Shown: positions 8,159 through 17,737 of the stretch, piece by piece
Layout of the letters: each line of letters opens with the position of its first letter
How positions within the stretch are numbered: the stretch's first letter is position 1
Assembly (NCBI GenBank): GCA_001917435.1
Contig: MNEA01000162.1
Coordinates: 13,752 to 54,879 of the forward strand
Origin: Acidobacteria bacterium 13_2_20CM_2_57_6
GTDB lineage: Bacteria > Acidobacteriota > Terriglobia > Acidiferrales > UBA7541
Length of the DNA stretch: 41,128 bases
Direction: 5' to 3'
Notes under the pieces: model-generated
Databases searched by the model: none
What the model was told of the DNA's origin: nothing
What the model saw: the letters and a program-made list of their open reading frames with translations, nothing else
Translations under genes and position numbers: made by a program

Positions 8159-9109
8159 CTAAAACAGAGTACGCAGGATTGCTTTTTGCACGTACATGCG
8201 GTTTTCGGATTGGTCGAGGACGACGGACTGCGGGCCGTCGAGGACTTCCGGAGTGACTTCGAGCCCGCGGTGCGCCGGAAGGCAATGCATGAACACGGCG
8301 TCCGGAGCGGCGAGCGACATCAGTTCGGGGTTGACCTGATACGGCTGAAAAACCTTGTTTCGGACTTCCCCCTCGGCTTCAAACCCCATGCTGGTCCAGG
8401 AATCGGTGTAGACGCCCATCGCGCCGCTGACGGCTTCGCGCGGGTCGGTCATCAATTCGATTTTGGCTTTTGTTTCGCGGGCGACGCGTTTGCCGTCGGC
8501 GACGACTTCGGGCAACGGCGCGTATTCCGCGGGCGTAGCGACGCGCAAGTGAACGCCGAGCCGCGCGGCGAGGTAGATCAGCGAGTGGCAAACGTTGTTG
8601 CCGTCGCCGACGTAGGCGAGCTTGAATCCGCGCAGCGCGCCGAATTTTTCTTCGAGCGTAAAGAAGTCCGCAAGCGCCTGGCACGGATGAAATTTGTCGG
8701 AGAGCGCGTTGATTACCGGAATATCCGCGTTGGCGGCCATTTCCTCGAGGACGCGCTGGTGGTACACGCGAGCGACGATGCCCTGCACCCAGCGCTCGAG
8801 GTTGCGCGCGACATCGGCGATGGATTCGCGAGCCCCGAGAGAGGCGGACGCCTGCGTGTGGTCGAGAAAAACCACGGAACCGCCCATGCTCTGGATGCCG
8901 ACGTCGAAGGTAACGCGCGTGCGCAACGAAGGCTTTTCAAAAATCAAGGCGATGAATTTGCCCTGCAGCGTGGACGCATAACGGACGGGGCGGGCTTTAA
9001 TATCCGCCGAAAGCTGGAGCAATTCGCGCGTGTGCGCGGGGCTCCATTCCGCTCCGGTGAGCAGATCATTCGATAAAGAAATAGGCGCAACGAGAGTCGA
9101 TGTAGTCAT
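8159..9109 (-). CDS. argF: Ornithine carbamoyltransferase
   Basis: Transfers the carbamoyl group from carbamoyl phosphate to ornithine, giving citrulline. The 316-residue length matches the anabolic enzyme. The carbamoyl-phosphate binding motif appears as FEKPSLRTRVTF near residue 57, HPCQALADFFT-type residues as FHPCQALADFFTLEE, and the ornithine-loop motif as MHCLPAHRG near the C-terminus. The open frame extends to 9211, but the ATG at 9109 has AAGGTG six bases upstream and begins where the family begins. It lies only four bases after the argD stop, with its ribosome binding site inside the argD 3' end, so it belongs to the argRCBDF unit. Confidence 0.97.
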   Translation of the reverse strand: MTTSTLVAPISLSNDLLTGAEWSPAHTRELLQLSADIKARPVRYASTLQGKFIALIFEKPSLRTRVTFDVGIQSMGGSVVFLDHTQASASLGARESIADVARNLERWVQGIVARVYHQRVLEEMAANADIPVINALSDKFHPCQALADFFTLEEKFGALRGFKLAYVGDGNNVCHSLIYLAARLGVHLRVATPAEYAPLPEVVADGKRVARETKAKIELMTDPREAVSGAMGVYTDSWTSMGFEAEGEVRNKVFQPYQVNPELMSLAAPDAVFMHCLPAHRGLEVTPEVLDGPQSVVLDQSENRMYVQKAILRTLF

Positions 9110-9113
9110 TTTT

Positions 9114-10466
9114 TCACCTTGCCACAGCATGGACAATGCGCCCGGGGTTCGCGGACTTCGCGGAATCCGAGGCGGAAGCCTGCTGCGGAGTTGCTGCAAG
9201 AACAAGTTCAAAGAGCCGCAGAAATTCGCGCACCTGCGCGCGAGTGATGATGAAGGGCGGGAGCAGGCGCAACGTTAAATCGTGGGTGCAATTAATGAGC
9301 AAGCCGCGCTGCATGGCTTCGCTGACGAAGGGGCCGCCTTCGACGGAGAGTTCGACGCCGATTATCAGGCCTTCGCCGCGAATTTCGCGGATGAAGCCGA
9401 ATTTTGCAGCAAGTTTCGAGAGGCCATCGCGCAGCTCCGCACCTCGCGCGCGGATATTCTCGAGGAGCTTTTCTTCCTCGACGATCTTGAGAAATTCCAG
9501 GGCCACGGCGCAAGCCAGCGGGCCGCCGCCGAAAGTGGTGCCGTGCATCCCGGGAGAGACGCGCGAGGCGACCTCCTGTGTGGTAAGGATGGCGCCGAGC
9601 GGAAGACCGGCGGCGAGAGGCTTGGCAATCAAAACAATGTCCGGTCTTGAGGGAAATTTCTGATAGGCGAAATAGCGGCCGGTGCGGCCGAGCCCGCATT
9701 GAATTTCATCGGCAATCAAGAGAGCGCCGTGCTGGGTAGCAAGCAAGCGAGCGCGATTCCAGAATTCTTCGCTGACGGGATAAATTCCGCCTTCACCCTG
9801 GACGGTTTCCAGAAGGATGGCGCAGACGGTGTCGTCGAATTTCGCTTCGAGATCAGCGACGTCGTTGAAGCGGACGAATTCCGCGCCGGGAACGACGGGC
9901 GCGAAAGGCAAGCGGTACTTTTCTGTGGAGGTGACGGTAATCGCGCCAAACGTGCGGCCATGAAAAGAATTCTCGAGAGCCAGGAAGCGGTGCTTCTTCG
10001 CGGTGGTCCCGGGAGCCTCATTCGACTGTCGCCCAAAGAGGCGGGCGAGCTTCATTGCGCCATCGATGGCTTCGGTGCCGCTGTTCGAAAAAAAGACGCG
10101 ATCCATGCCGGACCATCCGGCAAGTTTGCGCGCGAGCGGGCCCTGATAGGCGTTGTGATAAAGATTTGAGAGATGAATGGCGCGGGCGGCTTCGCGACGG
10201 ATGACTTTTACGATGCGCGGATGCGCATGGCCGAGAGCGTTCACAGCGATGCCGCCAAGAAAATCGAGATACTTTTTGCCGGTGGAATCGAAAACGCAAG
10301 CGCCGCGGCCGTGGGTCATCACCACGAGCTGGCGCTTGTAGGTGGGCAGAAGGAATTGTTCAGCGTCCAGCAGGCGCGAGTCCGGTTTGGCAGTTTTCGC
10401 AGGTCCCTGTTTGGGCTTGCTCACAGAATGGATCAGGGACTTCTTTTTGGATGATGCGCCCATCAT
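9114..10466 (-). CDS. argD: Acetylornithine aminotransferase
   Basis: A class-III PLP aminotransferase of 450 residues converting N-acetylglutamate semialdehyde to N-acetylornithine. Visible motifs are YLDFLGGIAVNALGHAHP, FFSNSGTEAIDGAMKLAR (PLP phosphate binding), ADEIQCGLGRTG (Asp to the pyridine nitrogen) and IVLIAKPLAAGLPLGA with the Schiff-base lysine. The chain carries a basic 35-residue N-terminal extension and a low-complexity 25-residue C-terminal extension beyond the normal ~400-residue core. The ATG at 10466 overlaps the argB stop as ATGA; a second ATG follows at once. argF starts four bases after its stop. Confidence 0.93.
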   Translation of the reverse strand: MMGASSKKKSLIHSVSKPKQGPAKTAKPDSRLLDAEQFLLPTYKRQLVVMTHGRGACVFDSTGKKYLDFLGGIAVNALGHAHPRIVKVIRREAARAIHLSNLYHNAYQGPLARKLAGWSGMDRVFFSNSGTEAIDGAMKLARLFGRQSNEAPGTTAKKHRFLALENSFHGRTFGAITVTSTEKYRLPFAPVVPGAEFVRFNDVADLEAKFDDTVCAILLETVQGEGGIYPVSEEFWNRARLLATQHGALLIADEIQCGLGRTGRYFAYQKFPSRPDIVLIAKPLAAGLPLGAILTTQEVASRVSPGMHGTTFGGGPLACAVALEFLKIVEEEKLLENIRARGAELRDGLSKLAAKFGFIREIRGEGLIIGVELSVEGGPFVSEAMQRGLLINCTHDLTLRLLPPFIITRAQVREFLRLFELVLAATPQQASASDSAKSANPGRIVHAVAR

Positions 10467-11314
10467 GCCGCAGAAAGAGCCGCTTGCGCGGCGGACAAGG
10501 GTTCCCGGAGGACGCGTGTTCCGGGGATCGACGCGACTCCATCGTTGGGTGATGTTTCCGCCGCATGCGAAGCGAGCAGCAAAGCGTCCGACGAAGTGCC
10601 GCCGACAATGCGAACTTCGCGGACGCCGCCTTCGATAGCGCGCTTGGCGGCTTCCAGCTTAAGAACCATGCCGCCGGAAACGACGCGGCATTGGACCAGT
10701 CGTTCGATTTCCTCGCAGGTGACGGCGGAGAGAACTCTCTCACCATCGAGGACGCCCGCGACATCCGTGAGATAGATCAACTGATCGGCGCTGAGATATT
10801 CGGCGCAGGCCGCGGCCATGTGGTCGGCGTTGATGTTGTACAGCTCATTGTCTGAACCAAGACCAAGGCACGGCGCAACCGGCAGGAGCCCTTCGTGCCA
10901 AAGAGATTCGATGAATTGGGCGTTCAATCCGGTGAGGTAGCCAACGAATCCCAGGCCGCCTTCGACTTCGTTGTGCACCATGGGCTCGGCGACGAAACAC
11001 CGGGCGTCGGCAGCGGAGATGCCAACGGCAGGCTGTCCTTCCGCGGAGATCGCTGCGGCCAGCCTCTTATTTAGCAAACCGGCGAAAACCATAACGGCCA
11101 CGTCGCGCGCTTCACGATCGGTAACGCGCAAGCCGGAGACGAACTTGCTTTCGATGGCCATACGCTTGAGAGTAGCGGTAAAAAGACGGCCACCGCCATG
11201 GACGACGAGAATTTCGTGGCCCTGCTGTGCGAGGGCCGCGACCTGGCGCGCCAGAGAGCGCACCGTGGCGTCGTCCTCGAGCAATGCTCCTGCGAACTTG
11301 ATTACGATTCTCAT
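10463..11314 (-). CDS. argB: Acetylglutamate kinase
   Basis: Phosphorylates N-acetylglutamate with ATP, the second step of the pathway. The 283-residue amino-acid-kinase fold is recognisable from VVHGGG, NINADHMAAACAEYLSADQLIYLTDVAGVLD and SGGMVLKLEAAKRAIEGGV. Two family motifs are altered: the N-terminal KxGGxAM appears as KFAGALL, and GGMxPK appears as GGMVLK. The essential lysines remain. The open frame reaches 11458, but the ATG at 11314 overlaps the argC stop as ATGA, has GAGGAG upstream, and begins directly with the kinase beta-strand MRIVIKFAG. I see no N-terminal helix of the kind associated with arginine feedback, so control is probably through ArgR; that is inference. Confidence 0.93.
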   Translation of the reverse strand: MRIVIKFAGALLEDDATVRSLARQVAALAQQGHEILVVHGGGRLFTATLKRMAIESKFVSGLRVTDREARDVAVMVFAGLLNKRLAAAISAEGQPAVGISAADARCFVAEPMVHNEVEGGLGFVGYLTGLNAQFIESLWHEGLLPVAPCLGLGSDNELYNINADHMAAACAEYLSADQLIYLTDVAGVLDGERVLSAVTCEEIERLVQCRVVSGGMVLKLEAAKRAIEGGVREVRIVGGTSSDALLLASHAAETSPNDGVASIPGTRVLREPLSAAQAALSAA

Positions 11315-12342
11315 TGAAGTGCGGTTTGCTCCTCTATTCCCAACATGTGATTGAAGTTCTGCACGGCCTGCCCGGCTGCGCCTTTTCCCAGATTGTCGAG
11401 GCAAGAAACGATGACCAGGCGGCGTCCGGATTTGTCCAGAGCGAATCCGATATCGCAAAAATTCGTGTGCGCTACGTGTTGCAATTCCGGCAGCGTGCCT
11501 GCGGGCCAGATGCGGACCATCGCGCGGCCAGCATAAAAGCGCCGGTACAGCGATTCGACAGCCGCAGCGGTTTGCGGTTCGCCGAGGGTGACGTAGATGG
11601 TGGAAAGGATACCGCGGGAGAGCGGGAGCAGGTGCGTTGAGAAAACGACCTGCGATTCGCTCAGACCAGTGTGCTCGAGAATCTCCGGCGTGTGGCGGTG
11701 CGCGAAGAGGCCATAGGCTTTGAAATTTTCATCCACTTCGACGAAATGGAGATCGCGGCGGGGGTCTTTGCCTGCGCCACTGGCGCCCGACTTGCAATCG
11801 CAAACGACGCCTGCGCCGGGAGCAAGCAAACCTGCTTGTGTAAGAGGCCGCAAAGCCAGAATCACGCTGGTCGCGTAACAGCCTGGATTGGCAACCAGAC
11901 GAGCTTGAGAAATCTCGCTGGAATAGAGTTCGGGAATGCCGTAGACAGCTTCCGTCAACCATTCGGCGTGAGGCGCGGGCAGTTTATACCAAGAGGTGAA
12001 GGTTTCCGCTTCGCGAAAGCGGAATGCTCCACTCAAATCGACGACCCGAAGACCCGCGCGGAGCAAATCGGGCGCCAGCTCCGCGGAGACTTCGTGAGGG
12101 GTCGCAAGAAACGCGGTGCCCGCCTTGCTTGAAGTAATGGCCTCCACCGAAAGGGGGCGGAGCGGCGCTTCGCCCCAGCCGCGGAACTGAGGAAAGAGTT
12201 CGGCGAGGCATTTTGCACCATTCGGTTCGCGGACGTAGAAAACGGGCGGCGGAAGCTCGGGATGGCGCAGGAGTATCCGCGCCAGCTCGAGACCGGTGTA
12301 GCCGGTGACTCCCACGACCGCGACTTGGCGGGGGTTTTTCAT
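11311..12342 (-). CDS. argC: N-acetyl-gamma-glutamyl-phosphate reductase
   Basis: NADPH-dependent reduction of acetylglutamyl phosphate to the semialdehyde. The 343-residue protein has the N-terminal nucleotide-binding motif VVGVTGYTGLELARIL and the catalytic cysteine in VANPGCYATSVILAL. Its length and the GSGAGKDPRRDLHF-like segment (KSGASGAGKDPRRDLHFVEVDENFKAYG is present in essence) match type-1 ArgC. ATG at 12342 overlaps the argR stop as ATGA, and its own TGA overlaps the argB ATG the same way, so translation of argR-argC-argB-argD is chained. Confidence 0.96.
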   Translation of the reverse strand: MKNPRQVAVVGVTGYTGLELARILLRHPELPPPVFYVREPNGAKCLAELFPQFRGWGEAPLRPLSVEAITSSKAGTAFLATPHEVSAELAPDLLRAGLRVVDLSGAFRFREAETFTSWYKLPAPHAEWLTEAVYGIPELYSSEISQARLVANPGCYATSVILALRPLTQAGLLAPGAGVVCDCKSGASGAGKDPRRDLHFVEVDENFKAYGLFAHRHTPEILEHTGLSESQVVFSTHLLPLSRGILSTIYVTLGEPQTAAAVESLYRRFYAGRAMVRIWPAGTLPELQHVAHTNFCDIGFALDKSGRRLVIVSCLDNLGKGAAGQAVQNFNHMLGIEEQTALQ

Positions 12343-12788
12343 TTCACCAGGGCTTCGATTTTTCTCTGGAGGGATTCGCGCGCTTTCTTGTTGGGCGTGA
12401 TGATCAGGACGGTGTCGTCGCCGGCGATGGTTCCCGCGATTTCGGTGAATTTAGCGCCATCCATGGCGGCAGCAAGGGGTTGCGCGCCGCTGGGCGGCGT
12501 TTTCAAAACGAGAAGATTTTCCGCGGGGCGAATATCGAGAAGAAATTCGCCGAGCGCGCGAGCAAGCGGAGGCAGAGGCGCAGACTCTTCGGGCAACACG
12601 GTGGCCGGCTTGTAGCCTTCCTGGGTCTTAATCAGGCGAAGTTCCTGGAGGTCGCGCGAAAGGGTGGCTTGAGTCACACGGAGTTTTTGCGCTGCCAGGC
12701 TGCGGCGCAACTCCTCCTGATTGGCAATCTGGCGATCGGAGATCAGCCGGAGTATTTGCCCGTGACGAAATGTCTTCTGCGTGCTCAT
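12339..12788 (-). CDS. argR: Arginine repressor ArgR
   Basis: A 149-residue ArgR/AhrC-family regulator. Residues 1-70 form the winged helix with the signature TQATLSRDLQELRLIK; the C-terminal half contains GTIAGDDTVLII, the arginine-binding and hexamerisation motif with the conserved Asp pair. With arginine bound it normally represses biosynthetic genes. It is the first gene of the arg operon and sits 23 bases downstream of an ARG-box-like palindrome, so it is probably autoregulated together with argCBDF. The ATG at 12788 has no good Shine-Dalgarno; the preceding UTR is short and folds into a hairpin. An ATG at 12795 is out of frame. Confidence 0.95.
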   Translation of the reverse strand: MSTQKTFRHGQILRLISDRQIANQEELRRSLAAQKLRVTQATLSRDLQELRLIKTQEGYKPATVLPEESAPLPPLARALGEFLLDIRPAENLLVLKTPPSGAQPLAAAMDGAKFTEIAGTIAGDDTVLIITPNKKARESLQRKIEALVK

Positions 12789-12795
12789 TGTGCAT

Positions 12796-12810
12796 GAGGC
12801 CGGGGGCCTC
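12796..12810 (-). other. 5'-terminal hairpin of the argR leader
   Basis: Perfect inverted repeat GAGGCC (12796-12801) and GGCCTC (12805-12810) around a 3-base loop. It begins about where transcription should start (seven bases after the -10), so the mRNA would open with this stem. No T run follows, so mRNA stability or limited ribosome access are more likely roles than termination. Confidence 0.5.
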
Positions 12811-12824
12811 TGTATTTTTATACA
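12811..12824 (-). promoter_or_regulatory. ARG box over the argR promoter -10
   Basis: TGTATAAAAATACA on the minus strand: two perfect 5-bp arms around an A/T-only centre, matching the ArgR/AhrC box core TGAATwwwwATTCA in layout and in most arm positions. It covers the whole -10 hexamer of the argR promoter, so a bound ArgR hexamer would block RNA polymerase. A second, clearly matching box was not found at the expected spacing upstream. Confidence 0.75.
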
Positions 12825-12846
12825 GGCGATTGCATACTTTTGTCAA
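12817..12846 (-). promoter_or_regulatory. Sigma-70 promoter of the arg operon
   Basis: On the minus strand a perfect -35 TTGACA (12846-12841) is followed after 18 bases by -10 TATAAA (12822-12817), itself preceded by TG as in extended -10 elements. The predicted start is near 12810, giving a leader of about 22 bases before the argR ATG. Confidence 0.8.
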
Positions 12847-12999
12847 ATGATTTTACAAACTTTGTTGCCGGAGGAACAGCGGCGATCCAGAAACGCGAGA
12901 GGCGCAGAGGGGCATGATGTAAGATTCGCACCACCGGCGCGACGCGGACTGGCTTTTCCGCGCAGGAGAGGTAACCTAGTCTTTCAGCGCCATCGGCCC

Positions 13000-13350
13000 A
13001 TGGGAACGTCTTGCCAAATTGCGGGATGCAAGAACGACACGCCTGCGGCACTCGCCGAACAGCGGCTGTGCGTGCTGCACTTCACGCTTTCGCTGGAGGC
13101 CGGCTGTTCGGAGATGCGGCGGGAGACCGCGCTGGGCAACGCGCCGCATGAGCGCCAGCGCGAAATCATGAAGTTCATCACCGAGCACGGAGAACGCCTG
13201 GCGCGCGTGGCGACGAGCGGACTGCACTTGACGGACGACCTGAAGGCGCGAATCCTGAGCACTTTCCTAACGCTGATGAACCTGCGGGAAAACCTCGACC
13301 GATCGAACATGCGAAGCTCGTTTGGACGCTCCGGGCACCTGCCCCGCTGA
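13000..13350 (+). CDS. Small conserved-looking protein with Cys/His cluster, function unknown
   Basis: A 116-residue protein I do not recognise. The N-terminal part reads MGTSCQIAGCKNDTPAALAEQRLCVLHF, giving C-x4-C-x(13-14)-C-x2-H spacing that could bind a metal. The remainder is predicted mostly helical (REIMKFITEHGERLARV, DDLKARILSTFLTLMNLRENLDRS). The frame is open back to 12781, but that part would cross the argR promoter and is rich in Arg, so the ATG at 13000 is preferred even though it lacks a good ribosome binding site. It is divergent from argR and convergent with the ThiF-like gene. Function is open. Confidence 0.6.
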   Translation: MGTSCQIAGCKNDTPAALAEQRLCVLHFTLSLEAGCSEMRRETALGNAPHERQREIMKFITEHGERLARVATSGLHLTDDLKARILSTFLTLMNLRENLDRSNMRSSFGRSGHLPR

Positions 13351-13377
13351 ATCACGAACCCGGAAGCGGAAGCGAGA

Positions 13378-14406
<1,029 letters not shown>

Positions 14407-14521
14407 GAAAGATACGGTCCCGGCAGGCGCAGCGGAAGAGCCTGCTAAAGTACATGATAGCGCCAAAGGGGACAGGTCAGGCAACGCCGCTGTGCTAGGC
14501 TTCGTCTGAGCGAACGGAAAC

Positions 14522-17500
14522 ATGAAATCGGGCTGGGGCAATGGGTTGCGAGGGATTGTGGCGCTCGCGCTCCTGACTGGAGCCGCGCCGACGCACGCAC
14601 AGATCCCGCAAGACGGGTCAACGGGAGGCGTTGGGAAAGAAGAACCGAAAATCGTGGCGGTCCGCATCGTCAAAGAAAACGGCGAAGTTTTGTCCAACGC
14701 ACCCGCGGGAATCACTGTGCAAACCGGCAAGCCGCTGGACCGGGCAAAAATCGCAGAGAGTTTGCGGTCGCTCTACCGGACGGGAGATTACGCCGATTTA
14801 CGCGCGGTGGTAACTCCGGAAGCGGATGGCGCGCGATTGGATTTCGTAGTGCGGGAGAATTTGTTTTTCAACCAGGTGCGGATTGAGGGTCTTTCCGCGC
14901 CGCCGAGCGAAGCCTCGGCAGCGGCGGCGATGCAAATCGCGCTGGGGCAGACCTACCGGCGCGCGATCGTTGATGAAGCGCTGGAGCGGTTGCGAGAGAC
15001 GCTCCGTGATGAAGGCTTGTATCGGGCGGAGGTTTCCGCGGAGACGGCGCCGCACCCGGAGATCCACCAGATGGATATTATCGTGCACGTGAAGTCCGGA
15101 CCGCGCGCCCGCGTCGGCAACATCCAAATGAAGAACGAGACGGAGTACCGCGACGCGGATATTCTCTCGCGTTTGAAAATGAAAGCGGGAAGCGAAATTA
15201 CGTCGGCCCGGCTGCAGCGCGGGACGGACCGCATCCGGAAGTATCTGGTCAAGAAAGGGCACCTCAGTGGGCGGGCGGCCGTGCGCCGAGAGGACTACAA
15301 CGCCGCAAAGAACATGATTCCTCTGGAACTGGATGTAACGGAGGGGCCACGCGTGCAAATCACTTTGACGGGGGCGAGCTTTTCTCAGGGCGAGCTGAAA
15401 AAACTAATCCCCGTTTATCAGGAGGGTGCCGTTGACGCGGACCTTCTGGAAGAGGGAAAACGCAATATTCGCGAGCGCCTGGAGCGGCAGGGGTACTTTG
15501 ACGCGGATGTGAATTACACGACCGAGACGCATGAGGCGAAGACTACTCGCGGCGGAGCGCGGGGCACGGAAGAAATAATCACATACAAAGTAGAGCGGGG
15601 CGACCGCCACAAGCTTGTCGGGATTGAAATAACGGGGAACAAATACTTCGACACCGAATTGCTGCGGAGCCGATTACAAATCTTCGGTGGCGCCTTCGCC
15701 TCAGCGGGACGCTTCAGCCGGAAGCTGGTGGATTCCGACGCACAATCGATGCGCGATCTGTACCAAGCAAATGGCTTTCTCGATGCCCGGGTCGAGGGGC
15801 AGGTCGCAGACAATTACAAAGGCAAAGAAGGCGATGTGTTTATCCGTTTCGCGGTGCAGGAAGGGAAACAGACGCGCGTGGCTTCGCTGTCGATCGAGGG
15901 GATTCATGCGATCAAAGAAGAGGAACTCCTCGGGGTAATCGGCTCCACTCCGGGGCAGCCGTACTCCGATTTCGGCGTGACGACCGACCGGGACAATATT
16001 CTGGCGCTTTATTTTAACGAGGGATTTCCCGAGGCCAGTTTTTCGGCAACAGCCGACCGCGTCTCCGCCGCCGCGACGGAGCAAAAACCGGAAGCCGGAG
16101 GGAGCAGCGGTTCCGCGAAGGGAAATGTGGACAAAACGCAGAAGGAGAAAGAGTCCAAAACCGAGATTGAACAGGCCGAGGCCGTTCGGCTGATGTACCA
16201 CATCCAAGAAGGCCCGCAAACGCGCGTGCGGCGCATTTTGATCGGTGGATACCGACACACACGGCCGGGAGTGATCCATCGGGAGGTGCACATAAGAGTC
16301 AAGGAACCACTGCGCGAAGGTGACGTCGTGGAATCGCAGAGGCGCCTTTATAACCTCGGGGTCTTCAATCGCGTTACGATCGAACCGCAGAATCCCAACG
16401 GAACAAACCCTGAAAAAGACATCGCCGTTCTCGTGGAGGAGGCCAAGCGCTACACCGTAGCGTATGGCGGAGGGTTCGAAGTGCAGAGGCTGGCGAGTAC
16501 GACGAGCCCGACAGGAGCGCAGATCGAGGCCGCGCCGCGCGGAATTCTCGAGGTTAGCAAGCTGAATCTCACCGGCCGGGGAGATTCGCTTTCCTTTAAA
16601 CTGCGCGGCAGCACCTTACAAGGGCGCGCGTTGCTAGGGTATTCGGCGCCTAATGCTTTTGCCAATCCGCACTTTAGCTTTCAAGCGACGGCGTTCGCGG
16701 AAAAAACTCGCGATATCAATACCTTTACAGAAGACCGCTACGAGGGTTCGGTGCAATTGACCGAGCAAGTCACACCACTGACGACCGTACTCTATCGCTA
16801 CGCCTTCCGCCAAGTTCGTGTTTCCAATCTGAAAATCCTGAGCGAGGAAGTGCCGCTCTTCAACCAGCCAACTTTGGTATCGCAGTTTGGAGTGACGTGG
16901 TTCCGCGATTCGCGTGACAATCCCGCCGAGGCGTCGAAGGGAAGTTTCAACAGCGCCGACTTCAGCGACGCTGATACGAACGTTGGTTCGAGCGCCAGCT
17001 TCCTGCGATTTTTCTTTCAGAATTCCACGTACTACCCGATCAAACGACGATTCAGTTTTGCGCGTTCCACGCGATTGGGCCTTCTGGTGCCTTATGGCGA
17101 CACAGTTTCCTTGACTTTCCCAGCGCCGGCACCCGGGCAGTGCATTCCAGGTACGGCGCCTTCGGGCCCGACTCCCACGATCATTCCACTCCCGGAGCGA
17201 TTCTTTGCCGGAGGCGGAACATCGCTGCGTGGCTTCGCACTCAATCAAGCAGGACCGCGCGATGCCTGCACGGGCTTCCCCGTCGGCGGCCAGGCGATGC
17301 TGGTGCTCAACCAGGAATTTCGCTTTCCGATGCGCTTACCGTTCATAGGAACATCTTTGGGCGGCGCCATCTTCTACGACGGCGGCAACGTGTATAGCCG
17401 GCTGAGCCGGATCTCGCTCCACAGCATGTTGCCGGCGCCCACGTTTGCCCTACAAAATCCGGCGCTGCCTGCAGGACCGACCAACGTGCCGGTGTGCGCC

Positions 17501-17737
17501 ACCAATTGCACGAACGAACTCAACTACTTTGCTCACACCATTGGTTTGGGCGTGAGGTACAAGACGCCTGTAGGGCCGATCCGCATCGATTTTGGATACC
17601 AGCTCAATCGTCCGTTGTTTGTTATTCCGATCCCGTGCCCGAGCGGCGCCGCGAATTGCCAGGTAGGCTCCCTCGGGCAGCAAAGCACGCGGCTGCCCGG
17701 CTTTCAAATCTTTTTCAATCTGGGATCGAGCTTCTAG
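14522..17737 (+). CDS. bamA: Omp85 outer-membrane assembly protein, BamA-like with about seven POTRA repeats
   Basis: A 1071-residue outer-membrane protein of the BamA/TamA superfamily, which inserts beta-barrel proteins into the outer membrane. A signal peptide ends near THA-Q at residue 26. I place POTRA repeats at about 43-112, 115-191, 195-274, 277-359, 364-447, 451-563 and 567-640, each with a beta-strand followed by a short-helix G-Y/F-hairpin. The sixth is interrupted by a charged low-complexity insert (515-553). The barrel runs from about 645 to the C-terminal phenylalanine (FFNLGSSF) and has the L6 signature SLRGF in FFAGGGTSLRGFALN. BamA usually has five POTRAs and TamA three, so this is longer. 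The gene is coupled to a SurA-like gene and tamB. Start is ATG at 14522, with a weak ribosome binding site. Confidence 0.9.
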   Translation: MKSGWGNGLRGIVALALLTGAAPTHAQIPQDGSTGGVGKEEPKIVAVRIVKENGEVLSNAPAGITVQTGKPLDRAKIAESLRSLYRTGDYADLRAVVTPEADGARLDFVVRENLFFNQVRIEGLSAPPSEASAAAAMQIALGQTYRRAIVDEALERLRETLRDEGLYRAEVSAETAPHPEIHQMDIIVHVKSGPRARVGNIQMKNETEYRDADILSRLKMKAGSEITSARLQRGTDRIRKYLVKKGHLSGRAAVRREDYNAAKNMIPLELDVTEGPRVQITLTGASFSQGELKKLIPVYQEGAVDADLLEEGKRNIRERLERQGYFDADVNYTTETHEAKTTRGGARGTEEIITYKVERGDRHKLVGIEITGNKYFDTELLRSRLQIFGGAFASAGRFSRKLVDSDAQSMRDLYQANGFLDARVEGQVADNYKGKEGDVFIRFAVQEGKQTRVASLSIEGIHAIKEEELLGVIGSTPGQPYSDFGVTTDRDNILALYFNEGFPEASFSATADRVSAAATEQKPEAGGSSGSAKGNVDKTQKEKESKTEIEQAEAVRLMYHIQEGPQTRVRRILIGGYRHTRPGVIHREVHIRVKEPLREGDVVESQRRLYNLGVFNRVTIEPQNPNGTNPEKDIAVLVEEAKRYTVAYGGGFEVQRLASTTSPTGAQIEAAPRGILEVSKLNLTGRGDSLSFKLRGSTLQGRALLGYSAPNAFANPHFSFQATAFAEKTRDINTFTEDRYEGSVQLTEQVTPLTTVLYRYAFRQVRVSNLKILSEEVPLFNQPTLVSQFGVTWFRDSRDNPAEASKGSFNSADFSDADTNVGSSASFLRFFFQNSTYYPIKRRFSFARSTRLGLLVPYGDTVSLTFPAPAPGQCIPGTAPSGPTPTIIPLPERFFAGGGTSLRGFALNQAGPRDACTGFPVGGQAMLVLNQEFRFPMRLPFIGTSLGGAIFYDGGNVYSRLSRISLHSMLPAPTFALQNPALPAGPTNVPVCATNCTNELNYFAHTIGLGVRYKTPVGPIRIDFGYQLNRPLFVIPIPCPSGAANCQVGSLGQQSTRLPGFQIFFNLGSSF

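Noticed and set aside
12781..12999. N-terminal extension of the small Cys protein
   Set aside because: It would run through the argR promoter and is Arg/Pro-rich without a ribosome binding site.
14407..14730. Upstream extension of the ThiF-like frame
   Set aside because: The residues are not family-like, and the region overlaps the start of the opposing BamA gene and its leader.
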